DNA of 64,000 bases from Gnetum montanum. Lineage: Eukaryota > Streptophyta > Gnetopsida > Gnetales > Gnetaceae. This document shows positions 22,900 through 34,405 of the stretch, in pieces. The translations under genes and the position numbers were made by a program. The first letter of the stretch is position 1. Every line of letters starts with the position of its first letter. Where the stretch lies: contig MNCI01005283.1 of assembly GCA_015680685.1 (NCBI GenBank), positions 72,911-136,910 of the forward strand. The letters run 5' to 3'. Below the pieces are notes generated by a model. It was not told where the DNA came from and searched no databases. It worked only from the letters and a program-made list of their open reading frames with translations.

Positions 22900-23600
22900 G
22901 ATGCTCAATATTATGTACTACTTGAATTCAAGAGTTATTTATAGCAATTCCTTCTTGATAGATTACATGGCCTAGTAAACTTCCCGATTTAACTCCAAAG
23001 ATACATTGCTTAGGATTTAATGAAATACCATGCTTATGACATTTGTCAAAAACTTGTTAAAGATGACCAATATTATCATCCTTCCTTTTTGAAAAGACGA
23101 TGATATCATCTAAATAAAGAACAACAAATTCACTTATTAAACCTTTAAAGACTAAATCTATTTCTCTTTGAAAAGTAGCTCTAGTATTTGACAATCAAAA
23201 TGACATTCTTTGATAAGCGAAAGTTCCCCATTTGGTGATAAATGCTATCTTATATCTATCATCCTTATCTACCATGATTTGATTATAGCCTGAAAAACCA
23301 TCTAGGAAAAAATATACCTAACAACTTAATAATTTAATCAACATTTGATCAATTCTATGAAGTGGGTATTTATCTTTTTCCAAGGCCTCATTCAAATTTC
23401 TAAAATCCACACAAAGTCTAATATCATCATTCTTCTTTGTTACTAGTACAAGGTTAGCAAGCCATGTCAAATATTAGACTAGATATATGAATTAGGCTTG
23501 TAATAACTTTTTGATTTTAGCTTCCATAGCTAGCTCAAATGTTGGATTAAATTTCCTTTGTTTTTACTTAACTATCTTAAAACTGTCTATCAAAGGAATC
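22900..23600 (-). pseudogene. GyB reverse transcriptase
   Basis: From right to left: VTKKNDDIRLCVDFRNLNEA, KYPLHRIDQMLIKLL, FLDGFSGYNQIMVDK, ITKWGTFAYQRM, ATFQREIDL, and the catalytic box LYLDDIIVFSK at about 23096-23120 (complement). After that come ISLNPKQCIF and LLGHVIYQEG. It is better preserved than GyA (YLDD against YFDD) but still carries stops. Confidence 0.9.
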
Positions 23601-23896
23601 TTATGTGTCATCACATCTAGTCTAAGTTTTAAGATCATCATAAGACCAAGCAAAATTTTCCAAATTATGTTTTAGGAGTAATAATAAATTTTTCTTGAAA
23701 CCTAAATTCTTCTCATTTGTGACATTTAACATCTTTGACAACTCAATAAATCCAAGATTCACTACTTGATAAGCTTGCTCATCTAGATTCTATACATCAT
23801 TTCTATTAACATTTTTTTATCAAACTCATGTTCATAATCAAACACTTTTTTGGAAATGGAATTTGTCCTAAACCTTGTTGTTGTTTCAGGTATGAT

Positions 23897-24440
23897 TTAA
23901 CGTTCAAATTCTTGTTTATTTCTCAAGAACCTAAGTAATTGATCATCATCTTTAAATACTTGTAAATGCTTTATGTTATCTAGTACTAATGGCTGATGTT
24001 TATTCTTGATCATTACATCTTCATAACTTTCTATCCTTTTCACATCTAACGATGAAGATACTTTTGCTAAGTTATCTACTATATAATTATCTTCTCTATG
24101 GATAGGTTCTATTTGGTAATGATGAAATTGATTCAAGATTTTACAAACAAAATGTTTATAGGATCATAACAATGAACTCTTTACTACACTATTACCTTTG
24201 ACCCATTCACATATCAATCTTGAGTCTCCATTTATGATGATTACCTTGACTCTTTTTTCCAATGTTGTTTTAATTCCAACACTTAGAGCTTCATATTCAG
24301 CCTTGTTATTTGTACAAGGGAAAGATACATGAATTTCCTTGAATATTCTTCGAAAATCATCTTTTATTAGAGCTACTCTAGCTCTTGCACCTTTCAAGTT
24401 ACAAAAAACATCAAAGTATAGTTCCCATTTGCTCTCATTT
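23897..24440 (-). pseudogene. GyB RNase H between protease and RT
   Basis: The first half is fused in frame to protease in the 279-residue frame 24164-25003: WELYFDVFCNLKGARA, CTNNKAEYEALSVGIKTTL and INGDSRLICEWVKG. After a short broken stretch the second half (24136-23897) reads HHYQIEPIHREDNYIVDNLA. All four acidic positions (Asp in YFD, Glu in AEYEAL, Asp in GDSRL, Asp in IVDNLA) are kept. This is the RNase H type with archaeal-like features reported in Tat-lineage elements; that subtype call is inference from motifs. Confidence 0.85.
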
Positions 24441-24559
24441 TGAGATTCTTCTTTTTCGAAATTATAAATTTCTTGAAGTGTGCAAATTTTGGTTTCAAAA
24501 GCTCTTGTTTCAATAGCCTTATTCTTTCCATTTGAAATAATGTTTTCAACTATCAATGG

Positions 24560-25003
24560 TTCATTATAGATGTAAATTTGATTTGGTTCCCCTTTCCAAG
24601 GTAGCCACATGTGTGAATAATTCATTGATATATAACCTAAGAAATTTTTGCTCAAACTTCTACTCAATAAAAGACTATGTGAATCTAGTATATTTGCTAC
24701 TTTAATAGTTATTCTACTCTTGATACAGGGTTTAGAAGTTATTTCTAATAGAACATTGGGTAGTTGACCCAAAATCTTTACTCTACTCTTATCCACTTGA
24801 ACAATATCTTTATTTAATTTTTTTGGAATCATACTAAGTTTTCTGCATATAGATAACAACATAATAGTAGATGTAGCTCCAAAATCAATTAAACAATTTT
24901 GAAGATACTTTTCTTTTAACTTCATTTTCAAAAGAAAAAGATGAGATTCCCTATCAAGAGTACAATCATAACTAGCTTTTGTTTTCTCATCATTGTTTGA
25001 CAC
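24560..25003 (-). pseudogene. GyB protease domain
   Basis: The N-terminal part of frame 24164-25003. It contains LIDFGATSTIMLLSICRKL (catalytic D-S-G changed to D-F-G), QLPNVLLEITSKP and ANILDSHSLLLSRSLS. A linker of about 60 residues (MNYSHMWLPWKGEPNQIYIY and onward) joins it to the RNase H. The stretch to the RNase H has no stop, so protease and RNase H are read as one polyprotein segment. Confidence 0.85.
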
Positions 25004-25009
25004 ATAGCA

Positions 25010-25890
25010 TAATTTGATTGTCCAGCACTCTTTTTACCTTTAATAAACTCTAAAGCTTTTCTTTGCTGATCTCCAATCTATAATAATTGATATCTACTAA
25101 TGTTGGCTCTAACATGTTTAAGATCTTCAATTAAATCATATTCTCCATCTTCATAAAAGCTTGGTTTCTTTATCCACTTATTGAAAGTTTGATTTTCAGT
25201 ACTTTACTCTACTTGCTTTTCTTTATTTTTATTTTTCTCTCTTCTACTTGGTTCAAAAATCTTTCTCTAAGTAAATGGATCAAAAATGAATTAGTCCATA
25301 TTATAGTTGTTGTTGATCAAATTAATTGCCAAATTGGGCCATGAAAAGACTCTTCATATCATCCCAACTTGTGATACTATTACTTGGTAAGTTTGAATAT
25401 CAAATCTAAGCCATATCCTTTAAATTCACTACAAACAATCTACAAGCTTGATCTTAATGTTGAACATTTGTATCAGCCAAAGCTAACTCAAATATGTGAA
25501 TGTACTCTTCAGTTAAGTATGTTTTTCTAGGAATATAAGGTTTAGGAAAATATTTGTAAACTACCTTAGAAATATCGTTGTAATTTTAAAAAACTAAAGG
25601 TGTAACTCTTTGCCAAGGAGTTGTCATACTACTAGAATTCCTTTTGATCCTTGAACTCTTATATCTCTTTGACTTTCTCTTATAGACTAATAAACCAAAT
25701 AGAAGGGGTGACCTTCTTATCTTTCTAGGCTATACTCCACTACTTATTCTAAACTTCAAAATCTTTTTTTGTTCTTCTTTTGATGAACAATTAGTCTTAT
25801 AAACAACAATTTGTTTGGAACCTTTGAAATCTTCCAAACTATCAATCTTTTTTATCACAAATTAAAAATAGTATCTAATTTCTTAAACCA
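25010..25890 (-). pseudogene. gag: GyB gag, shortened
   Basis: On the - strand the Gag core reads IFELALADTN, DQACRLFVVNLKDMA, SITSWDDMKSLFMAQFG, then jumps to a lysine-rich tail and WIKKPSFYEDGEY plus IEDLKHVRANISRYQLL before protease. Relative to GyA (about 2100-2880) a large part of the C-terminal Gag is missing. Stops are scattered through it. Confidence 0.75.
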
Positions 25891-25983
25891 TGTTAGCAAA
25901 AAAGAACTATTGGTGTATTAGGACTATTAGGCTTATCAACTTAGAGGATAAATTTTTAGTCCTCCTTCTAGATCCAAAAGAAC

Positions 25984-28918
25984 TGTTGGTGATCATTTGG
26001 GACTAGACTGCCAACATGGGGTTTTCTCACAGCCTCGTGATCTTGTGAATTCATAGGATTGAAGGTGTTCTTCAAACAGGGTGTAGGTGTTTGCTGGTCG
26101 TTGGCAATACTAAGGCCTAGATACCTCCAAATAAACTTAGTAGTTATGAAACATACTAGACATGAGTATGTGTTTGCTATTGCAAATGTTGAAGTGGTTG
26201 GGTGATGTATAAAACTATAATCGACTATCGTAAAAGAGATTCAGCTAACTTTGTCAAATACTATGAGTTGTTGGAGATTCCTATTTTGTTCAATCACTTA
26301 TTATATATGGTTCTTATAATACCTACTTGTAAAAAATAAAATTTTACAAAAACATTTAAGCACAATTCTGCCAATCTACTCCTAATTTTCCCTAGAGAGA
26401 AAGTTCCACAAGAAAACTAGAAATAGGGTAAGATTCAATGGACATAGAAAGAGAAAGAAAGGAAAGTAGATTTATGTGAAATCTCAAATATTTAAGCAAG
26501 ATAAATTGACATGAGAAACACTTTGTAATAAAGCTATTTCCACTTCAATAACTACAAATTTTCCAAACTTTAAAAGCTTAACAAGAAATTTCATAAAGAC
26601 AATCTTATTATACTATGCAAAATTGTTGTGTAAACCACAAAGTACAAGTCTCTATTTTGGCTAGTTAATAGATGTCAAAGATTGCATTCAATAGAGCTTT
26701 CAAAAATTTGACAATTTCTTGATTGAATACCAAGGCAATAAACTTTAAAAATAAAGAATCTATTTCAATCCCATCAAAATAATCAAAGATTTTCCTAGAT
26801 TCTCTATGTTCAAAATAGGCAATTTTGTTAAGACACTACTATTAAATTACTCTTGAGGCTTCTAACAACATGAGCTCTCCTATGAAAAATCTTAATAAGA
26901 GTCTAATATTACACAAAAATATAGCTATAAAAGCAACCTAGGACAAATCCCAAAATTAAATGTCAAGCGTGATACTATTTAAACCATTAGCTAACTAAAA
27001 AAAATGGGAATAAATGAACTCATAAGATTAAAACAAAGTAGTTGAATTGATGTCTTCAATAAGCCATATTACAAAAATTCTTCAAATTTTTTTTCCCAAT
27101 CTTCCTCTCTTTTTAAATCTACATTTGAAGGTCCTTTCATAGTGACCTTAAAGTAGTTACAATAACCATGAGAATTTATGGGTCTTACAAATATATTAGG
27201 CATATAAATTTATAACCACCCTAGAAGTTATAACTTCCATGGCAATTATGAGAAATTTAAGCTATAGTTGCCAAGTGCTTTCTTGGTAAAAAAATATCAT
27301 AAAAGTTATCATAGGAAGTTATAATTTCCATAGAAATAAAAGAAGTCATAGCCAAATGTCTTCTTTATATAGCAAGTTGTACAAATATCATGTAAATTCT
27401 TCTTCTCCATTTTAAATTAAGTTTTTTTTAAGTGGAACTAAGTAAACATATGATTTGCTGATCAAAGGGGATAGCATATGCTTAGACCAAGTGTTTAGGA
27501 ATATGTGTGTGTTCTATGATAATAACCATCATTAGTTTAGGCAACAAACTCATGGTTTGCAACAATTCATGATTGCAATCTCTTGTTAATAAGCTTGACC
27601 AAGGTCATTGTTGGACATGTTAATAGAAATGATGCAGATATCACCAATAGCAACCTCAAAAAATTTACCTTGCAACAACATGAGATTAAGTTATCCATAT
27701 CATGGCACATGTAAGGTTTGATACCTCTTGCAATACATCATCCTTTCTACTTGCAACTACCACGGCTAATGTTGTTACAATTGAATCGTAATCAAAGCCC
27801 ATTTCTGATGACATTCCAGAACCAAATAGCATTGAGATGGAGATGATGATGGCCTCTATGGAAACAATGGTGGCCATAACAATGGAAGTGGAATAAGAAT
27901 AACAACCAGTAGTTAAGGTGGCAAAGGAGCTTCAACATCTTCTTGTAATTCTACTTGTCAATGGAGTGATGATTAGCAACACTACCATTTGAAATGATTC
28001 TTGTTCTTGCTTGTTTAGTTGCACGTCCATAAGATAGTTTTCCAAGGACACCCATTGTTTGTATTTGTTTCATTTATTTTTCTTGAAACAGTGGGGTAGG
28101 GAAAATATCTTGCATCCATCCAAGTTAACCCTACTATTGTGTATTTTATGTTTGAGAAATAAAATTGAAATAGAGCAACTGCAAAGTCTTGAGAAATGCT
28201 CAAACGATAATGTCCTAGCATTGTCAAACCTCAGATAAAACACAAAGGTTGTATTTTCTTTCATTTCTCTGTGTATATTCCTTTTTTGGTAGGTAATTTT
28301 TAAGCACTAGAGGTACACTTGCAATAAATGAGGAAATTATTGTAGAACAGAGAATTGAAAATCAAGGAACAAGGTTGTGAGCACTTTAATTCTTATTCTT
28401 GTCACATCTCCATAATGATCTGACCCATCAATGCCATGGAGGCCACACTGAACATGGTATTGGTGATGCCATGAGTGTTAATGGTGGTGAGTGACGACAA
28501 GTGATGACCTTGAGCCAGAACCTTTTCTTGATTATTATTATATTTTTTTTTAAAAAATTAGAACTATAATGATATTCCTATAGTACCCCTATGATATTTT
28601 TTCTTTCCTTGAACTTGGAATTATAAAATCACTAATATTCAAACTATCCATCCTCATCTGAAATATATATTTTTGAATTAAATATGTCCACCCAAATATA
28701 ATTGTTTTGCAATGGGTTTATCTTGGATAGTAAATTAAACCTTAGGCAAGGAGAATATGAATAAATAGCATCACTAAACAGAATAGCTACCTAAAGCTGT
28801 AATAGTTAAGATTAATAATAATATTTAAGTGTATATCTTCACACCTCCTTTCTTTAAAAAAAAACCTTGTAATACTTTTTATATTCCTGCTCCATGATAT
28901 GACCAAAATACGTCAATA
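25984..28918 (-). repeat. GyB 5' LTR
   Basis: 2935 bp, partner of 16966-19845. It has extra or missing short segments relative to its partner, for example at 27790-27930 where the partner lacks about 100 bp. Confidence 0.9.
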
Positions 28919-29283
28919 GTTTCCTCACTAGTAGATGCTCCATCCATTCGAATTTTTGGGGTAGCTTTCACAAATGCATCATTGAAGCTAAATACCAAAG
29001 AGAGTCCAATCAAGATGATTCTTAGGGAGAGTCTTTCATGTCTCAGGACATAGAAGCAACTAGTTGGGAAGAACCTCAAAAATCAGCAACCAAAGAGTTG
29101 GATGAGAAAGAGACAAAGATAATTGTTGAAGACAAGGATGAAGTTGACCAAGTTGAAGCTTCAACTAGGCAAGAAGAAGAAAAAAGAGATTTTATCACCA
29201 TGGAAATAACATATGAAAAGGTTGACAACATGAGGATCCCTAAAAGGGTTACCTTAACTATTTTCTTCCCACTTATAGAATAG
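28919..29283 (+). pseudogene. GyA ORF3, 3' part
   Basis: Starts with the right copy of the GyB target duplication (28919-28923). The frame WGSFHKCIIEAKYQRES continues into 29038-29283 (MSQDIEATSWEEPQKS, KELDEKETKIIVEDKDE, RQEEEKRDFITMEITYE, RIPKRVTLTIFFPLIE). It aligns with the C-terminal half of the GyB ORF3: MSQD, KE-D-KETKI-V-DK, RQEEE, FIT-EITYE and RIPKRVTLT are shared, and both end at the same stop position. The charged composition suggests a soluble protein. Confidence 0.75.
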
Positions 29284-30500
29284 TTTGTATAAGAATTTTT
29301 TTGTACAGTTTCCTAAGTTTTATTAGGAGTGAGGTTTTTATTCAATCAAACTTTAATTTTAATGGAAGTTTTCCTCAAAAAATATTTTTTTTCTTCTATT
29401 TTAAAGATGTTTGTAATAAAATTATTTTCTTAGCTAATGTGCAAAGAGAGGTGTGAGAAATGTTGTCACATATGACAATTTGATGGAGCAATAGTAGAAT
29501 GTGCCTATGATTTGAGAGGAATATTTTTGGACTTGGTCATGTTTAAATGATGGAAGAGCTTTAGTAACTCATCAACATATAAAAAGAAGGTTTTAATTAT
29601 GTTGCATGATATTGTATATTATCAACCATTTTTATAAGATGTATTGGGATATGGGAATTATTTCTAAAATATTCATAACTCAGATCATGTTCTAAAATAT
29701 ACTTGGTATGCTTGGAATGTTGCATACTTCTGACTGCAAGCTCAAATCACCTGATTCTAGAGTAGGCATTGTTATTATTATTATAGCCAATTACCTGTAC
29801 CACATAGAAGAGTATTGCAACAGCAAAGCAATATCTTTCTTTCATTTGGGATTGGCATAAGAGAATTTCAAAAGTGCTTTGCTTTGGTTCTCTAATTTAA
29901 AGACTATCAATGCATTATGAGCATTTTTTCCTTCTACAGTTGAAGCTAAGACAAGTCATCAATAATAATGCAGATTCAGTTTAAAAAGAAGAAACTAAAA
30001 TTAGGGATGAGAAATCTTTAAACTTATTTGTGGATTTAGATTCAACAATAGACAAAGATGAAAACTATAAGAAGAATTTCACAGCATATACATGCATAGA
30101 TACTAATATTGATGATATATTAGGCAAAATTATTGGCCTGTTGGAGCTAGACAATGTCCCAAAGTAGCCATGCCAACACAAACTTGAACCTAAATCAAAA
30201 CAATAATAAAATAAAAAATACAAGTTTATGGTTTGTTATGGTGGCTTGTTTCAACAAAGTTGATCTAGATCCAACCACAATAATAGGATTTACAAGTAGA
30301 GGGGAGGTTGGGCAACCATGGCAGTAACTAGGGCCAAATGTTGCAATTGTATATTCTTTTTTGCCACTAGAATTGCAATCCATAGCATATCTCAACTAAT
30401 CTCACTTGCAATAGTGGCTACATCTAAATTAATGAAGTCCACAAAACCACCACCACAATGTATGAGACGTAGATGCATGAGCATCTCTAGTAGTTCTTGA
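29284..30500 (+). repeat. GyA 3' tail and putative start of its 3' LTR
   Basis: From 29284 to about 29400 it matches the GyB tail (TGGAAGTTTTCCTCAAAAAA). At 29441-29460 a purine-rich run GCAAAGAGAGGTGTGAGAAA is followed by TGTTGTCACATATGACAATT at 29461, the expected place and start (TGTTG-CACAT) of the 3' LTR. Beyond the first bases it does not match the GyB LTR, and it cannot overlap the partial 5' LTR, so the call is positional. A possible exon-like stretch lies at 29940-30170. The segment ends where TaC begins. Confidence 0.45.
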
Positions 30501-30501
30501 A

Positions 30502-30960
30502 CTACCAAGGCACGATGTGGTAAGGGTATTGATGAATGGGTTCCTCATCTCCTATTTTGCTAAGGATGTGTGGACCATTGTCCTTCATCAATGTATGTTG
30601 GCTCTCCTGCCTTGAGTCCCTCATACGTTGCAAAGCTGTGGGATAGTAATCCCTTGAATCAAATTCTTCCACAATGTATTCTGCATATGATTCCGTCATG
30701 CCAATCTGTGCCAAAGCACGAAGAAGCATGTTTGGGACTGCCCGATCTGGAGGTAACACGATGTTACCTCACAAATCTCTCCAGCGCAGCTATTCGTCTT
30801 GATGGAGGATAAAGGTAAAGTCTGGAATATACTCATCGGGATGAGTATAGACTATCCGGTATTGTTTAGGACTTGGCAAATTCTAGTTATGTGTTTTTGA
30901 TTACCAACTGTTTCGAGTATGGTCCTTAGGTGGTGAGTTCCTTTCGCTAGAAGAAGACAT
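30502..30960 (-). pseudogene. gag: TaC gag N-terminal part
   Basis: Starts at the methionine 30958-30960 (MSSSSERNSPPKDHTRN). After stops the frame 30759-30502 reads MLPPDRAVPNMLLRALAQIG, then ESYAEYIVEEFDSRDYYPTA. TaD has the same protein at 34406-34850 (MLPPDRAAPDMPLRALAQIG). The + strand frame 30570-30812 is its antisense. The homology ends at about 30500. Confidence 0.8.
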
Positions 30961-31083
30961 TGTTATTTATCGGTGTGCTAATTACCATTATATAAATTTT
31001 TCTTTAATTAACCCAAAGGTTCGTTTAGGCTCCCAACGATGTGAGTGATATCCTATGTTCTATTCAGGACACAAACACTTAGT

Positions 31084-31102
31084 CCCCGACAATGGCGCCA
31101 AT
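31084..31102 (-). other. TaC primer binding site (tRNA-Asp type)
   Basis: Reads TTGGCGCCATTGTCGGGGA on the - strand, directly against the LTR end. This is the least mutated primer site in the window and the best evidence for tRNA-Asp priming in the Ta group. Confidence 0.88.
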
Positions 31103-32096
31103 GATGAGTGGCGAGGTACCCCTACACTCAACCATACAAAATGAGCATAGCATGCGCGATCCGGTCGAACTCCATAGACTAAGTGCCTACATGCCCCATG
31201 GAACACTTAGGGTTAATTATTCGTTGTCTTCCCAGACTTACTTGTAGTTGTCACGGTGTATGGTTAAGTAAGTTCAAGGCATATGATTTTTATGGTTTTT
31301 ATGTGTTTTATCTCCTATGTTATTGAGGTGAAGGGTTGAAGAAAATAACTAAATCTAACTAATGAACTAAGTCTAAATTACCTAGCGTCAGCGTCTGTTC
31401 CCACTTACTATACACACCCTGAACCGATGCAACCGTGGCTACCAAACGCTAATCGTTGCTGGGATCACCACGCATAACGCATGTGCTCCAAGTGGTCATA
31501 CTGAGGCACTTAACTAGGAGTTAAGGGTTGAGAAAGCTAATTTATCCTAAGTGCGATGAGCAGCCAATTCCTTGATTATTTGTACACATTCTTAAATGCT
31601 CGTAATCAGGTCATACTCATTCCGCGTTTCTAGCCTAAGTGCGATGAGAATCCGTTCCTTGATTATCCGTACACATCCTTAAATGCTCGTAATCAAGTTG
31701 TACTCATTCCGCATTACTAAGAGAGAAAGCAATAAATAACATTAAATAAAATCCTATTCCATGCACTCTAAGGTTTATCCATGAAGTTTGTCTTTATTGC
31801 CGTACACAACTTGTGTTCAAGTACAATGCTGCTCGAATAAAGATCCGTTCACTTTAGGACTCCTACTGCAGGCACATCAAAAATATTCTATCTCTGGAGT
31901 GATCAATCTGCCAGAGTTTCCCTACTTTTAGCCTAGGATGAGGAAACAAGGGAGAGTTACCTCTTATTTATAGATATGACGGCACACCACGATATCGCGT
32001 ACGCGATATCGCAAGGGAAGATGCGATATCACGTACGCGATATCGCATGGGATGTGATACATGATATCGTGGCCCATGCGATATCGCGTCTCTTCA
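31103..32096 (-). repeat. TaC 5' LTR
   Basis: 994 bp on the - strand, ending in GGTACCTCGCCACTCATCA at 31103. It carries six GATATC palindromes at 31991-32085, mostly in the form CGCGATATCGC, upstream of a TATA box (complement at 31964-31972). It contains a duplicated block of about 87 bp (31552-31640 and 31637-31725, CCTAAGTGCGATGAG) also related to sequence in the TaE LTR. The outer border (32096) is set by the TCTTCA end and the switch to copia sequence. Confidence 0.85.
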
Positions 32097-33733
32097 ATAA
32101 TGAAATAATCCATTTGATATATTGATAGTGGTTGTTTGAGGTACATGATAGGTGATTAATTCCAATTCATCCAATTTGTAGAACAAAACTACAAGTCTAT
32201 AGTATTTGATGATAATACTAAAGCACCCATCAAAGGTATTAGTATGGTTGAAGAAAATAACCAACTAGAGGTAAAGGATGTATTTTATGTTAACTATTTG
32301 CATCATAATTTACCACATTTAAGTTAGCTATGTGATTCTAAAATTAAAGTTATCTTTTATAAAAATGCTTGCATAGTGAAAGATTCTAAAGATTGTAAAA
32401 TTTTATTTAATGGATATAGAAAGTCAAATGTTTATATCACTTTCTTAACAAACATTTCTAACAAAATATAAGAATTTTTTAGTGCACAATATAGGTGACT
32501 CTTTCTTGTGGTATTAAAACCTTAGACATATCAATATGGATATATTAGAAACCCTCTTCACTAAACCCTAAACTCTCTTCACTAAATGATTGTTGCATGA
32601 TCTAATATTGATAAATTACTTCACTATAAAGGTTTGTGATGCTTGATAGAAATATAAGAAAACATGGGTAAGGATTGGTAAGAAAAACTATATATCTACT
32701 TCTTATCCTTTAAATTTATTACACATGGATCTTGTTGTTATTTCTTATACTTTATATCTTAAAGGGAAAATATATTTATTAATTATTGCAGATGATTATT
32801 CTCTTTTCACTTGGGTGACCTTCCTTGTTCACAATGTTGGGACTTTTGACAATTTTTCAAAGCTGTGTATGAGATTACAAAGTGAAAAAGAATATACCAT
32901 AAATACTATCAAAATGATTTGGGGAGAAGAATTCAAAAATGACAAGTTTCAAAACTTTTGTGAAACCTTTGGAATTCATCCTCAATTTTAGCTCCTAAAA
33001 CTCCTCAACAAAATGGGATGCTTAAACAAAAAAGCTAACTGAACAATATGGCTAAAGAAATGTTGAATAATCAAAATGTTCATTACAAATTTTGTGGTGA
33101 GACCATCAACACTACATGTTATGTATCCAATAGAGCTCTAGTAAGAAGCTTCATTTCAAAAAATTCACATGATATTTGGATAGGTAGGAACCTTTGATAA
33201 GATATTTTCATGTCTTTTGTGTAAATGTATTTATTTTGAACAAAAATGAAAATCTAAGAAAAAACCATAAATTTTAAATACAATGATGCTAATGAATTGT
33301 TTAAAGATGTGTAGGCAATTGGAAATGTCAATAATCTTATGGAAAGTGAAGGATCACAACCATAATTTCTTAAGCAATTAAGTGGCTAAGAAAGTCAAGA
33401 ATATGAAGAAAAAGTATAGATTGAGGAGGTTACACTCTATGAGTGACATCATTAGAAGTTCTTAATAAGAAATCAAAATAAGAAGAGCTACAAGAGAAAT
33501 GTGTGTTTATGCTTCCTACGTCTTCCAGATCAAATCTAAGAACTTCTATTAAATATAATAATATAAATGTTACATTCAAGAAATACAAGAAGATCTTCAA
33601 TAGTTTGTATAAAATGATGTTTAGAGATTGGTCCCAAAACTAGAACATTGATCTATCCTTAAAACAAAGTGGATCTACAAAAACAAGAATGATGAATCTA
33701 ATTTGATGATGAAGAACAAATCAAAAATAGTAG
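32097..33733 (+). pseudogene. Co1: Ty1/copia protease and integrase portion
   Basis: Opens with a copia protease motif YIDSGCLRYMIGD at about 32120-32160. Then come a pre-integrase part and the integrase core at 32725-32991: LLHMDLVVISYTLYLKGK, ADDYSLFTWVTFLVH, IKMIWGEEFKNDKFQNFCET. The second catalytic Asp is gone (MIWGEEF). TPQQNGMLKQK follows near 33000, also lacking the Glu. A RT start is not seen before the TaD insertion at 33734. The gag region expected to the left is not found; TaC lies there instead. Frames are heavily broken. Confidence 0.8.
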
Positions 33734-34261
33734 TGATGGGATGCGATATCGCATGGGCCGCGATATCACGTCATCCCCTGCGATATCGCGTCGTCCCCTG
33801 CGATATCGTGTACTCAATATCACAGTCCGTCGCCAAATTTATAAATAAGAGGTGGCTCTCCCTTTTTTCTCATTCTAGGCCTAAACCATAGCAAAACTCT
33901 GGCAATTTTACCTCTCCAGAGATAGAATAATTTCCATGTGCCCACAATAGGAGTTCGAAAGTGAACGGATCTTTATTCAAGAAAATATTGTACCTGAACA
34001 CAAGTTTGTGTACGACAATAAAGATGAACTTCTTGGATAAACCTNTACCATAGGAGATAAAACAGAAAAGATATAAAAATCACATACCTCAAACTTACTT
34101 AACCATACACCATGACAAATACAAGTCTGGGAAGACAAAAAATAATTAACCTTAAGTGTTCCATAAGGTTTGTAGGCACTTAGTCTACAGAGTTTGACCG
34201 AATCGCACGTGTAACGCTCATATTCGTATGGTTGAGTGTAGGGGTACCTTGCCACTCATCA
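33734..34261 (+). repeat. TaD 5' LTR with internal gap
   Basis: 528 bp against 834 bp for its partner. The missing 300 bp or so corresponds to about 40025-40324 of the 3' LTR and falls exactly at an undetermined base (34045). Palindromes GATATC are at 33745, 33762, 33782 and 33802 and a TATA box (TATAAATAAG) at 33840-33849. It ends GCCACTCATCA. Confidence 0.9.
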
Positions 34262-34280
34262 TTGGCGTTGTTGCCAGGGA
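34262..34280 (+). other. TaD primer binding site
   Basis: TTGGCGTTGTTGCCAGGGA, directly after the 5' LTR; a tRNA-Asp-type site with a few changes from TaC. Confidence 0.85.
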
Positions 34281-34405
34281 CTAAGTGTTTGTGCGCTAAG
34301 TAGAACATAGGAGATCACTCACATTGTTGGGAGCTTAAACGAACCCTTAGGGTTAATTAAACGAAAAATTATATAATGGTTAATGAGCACACTGAATAAG
34401 ACATA

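Larger units (their letters stand above)
16966..28918 (-). mobile_element. GyB: Ty3/gypsy element with about 2.9-kb LTRs, inverted inside GyA
   Basis: A full-length but mutated element on the - strand, about 11.95 kb. The LTRs 25984-28918 (5') and 16966-19845 (3') run from TGTTGG or TATTGA to CACCAACA. The flanks gtttt (16961-16965) and gtttc (28919-28923) fit a 5-bp duplication with one change. Domain order on the - strand is gag, protease, RNase H, RT, RNase H, integrase, ORF3, polypurine tract. It landed in the ORF3 region of its relative GyA in opposite orientation, so the 28919-29283 and 16690-16965 segments are inverted repeats of its own 19977-20636. Confidence 0.9.
30502..32096 (-). 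mobile_element. TaC: truncated Ta element (5' LTR, primer site, start of gag)
   Basis: On the - strand the LTR (32096-31103), primer site (31102-31084), leader and the start of gag are all collinear with TaD 33734-34860. Homology stops near 30500, after about 600 bp of leader and gag. The rest of the element and its 3' LTR are missing. The right side continues directly into copia sequence. Confidence 0.85.

Noticed and set aside
31985-32090. CRISPR-like array
   Set aside because: The repeated unit is a short palindrome with irregular spacing inside an LTR of a plant retroelement.
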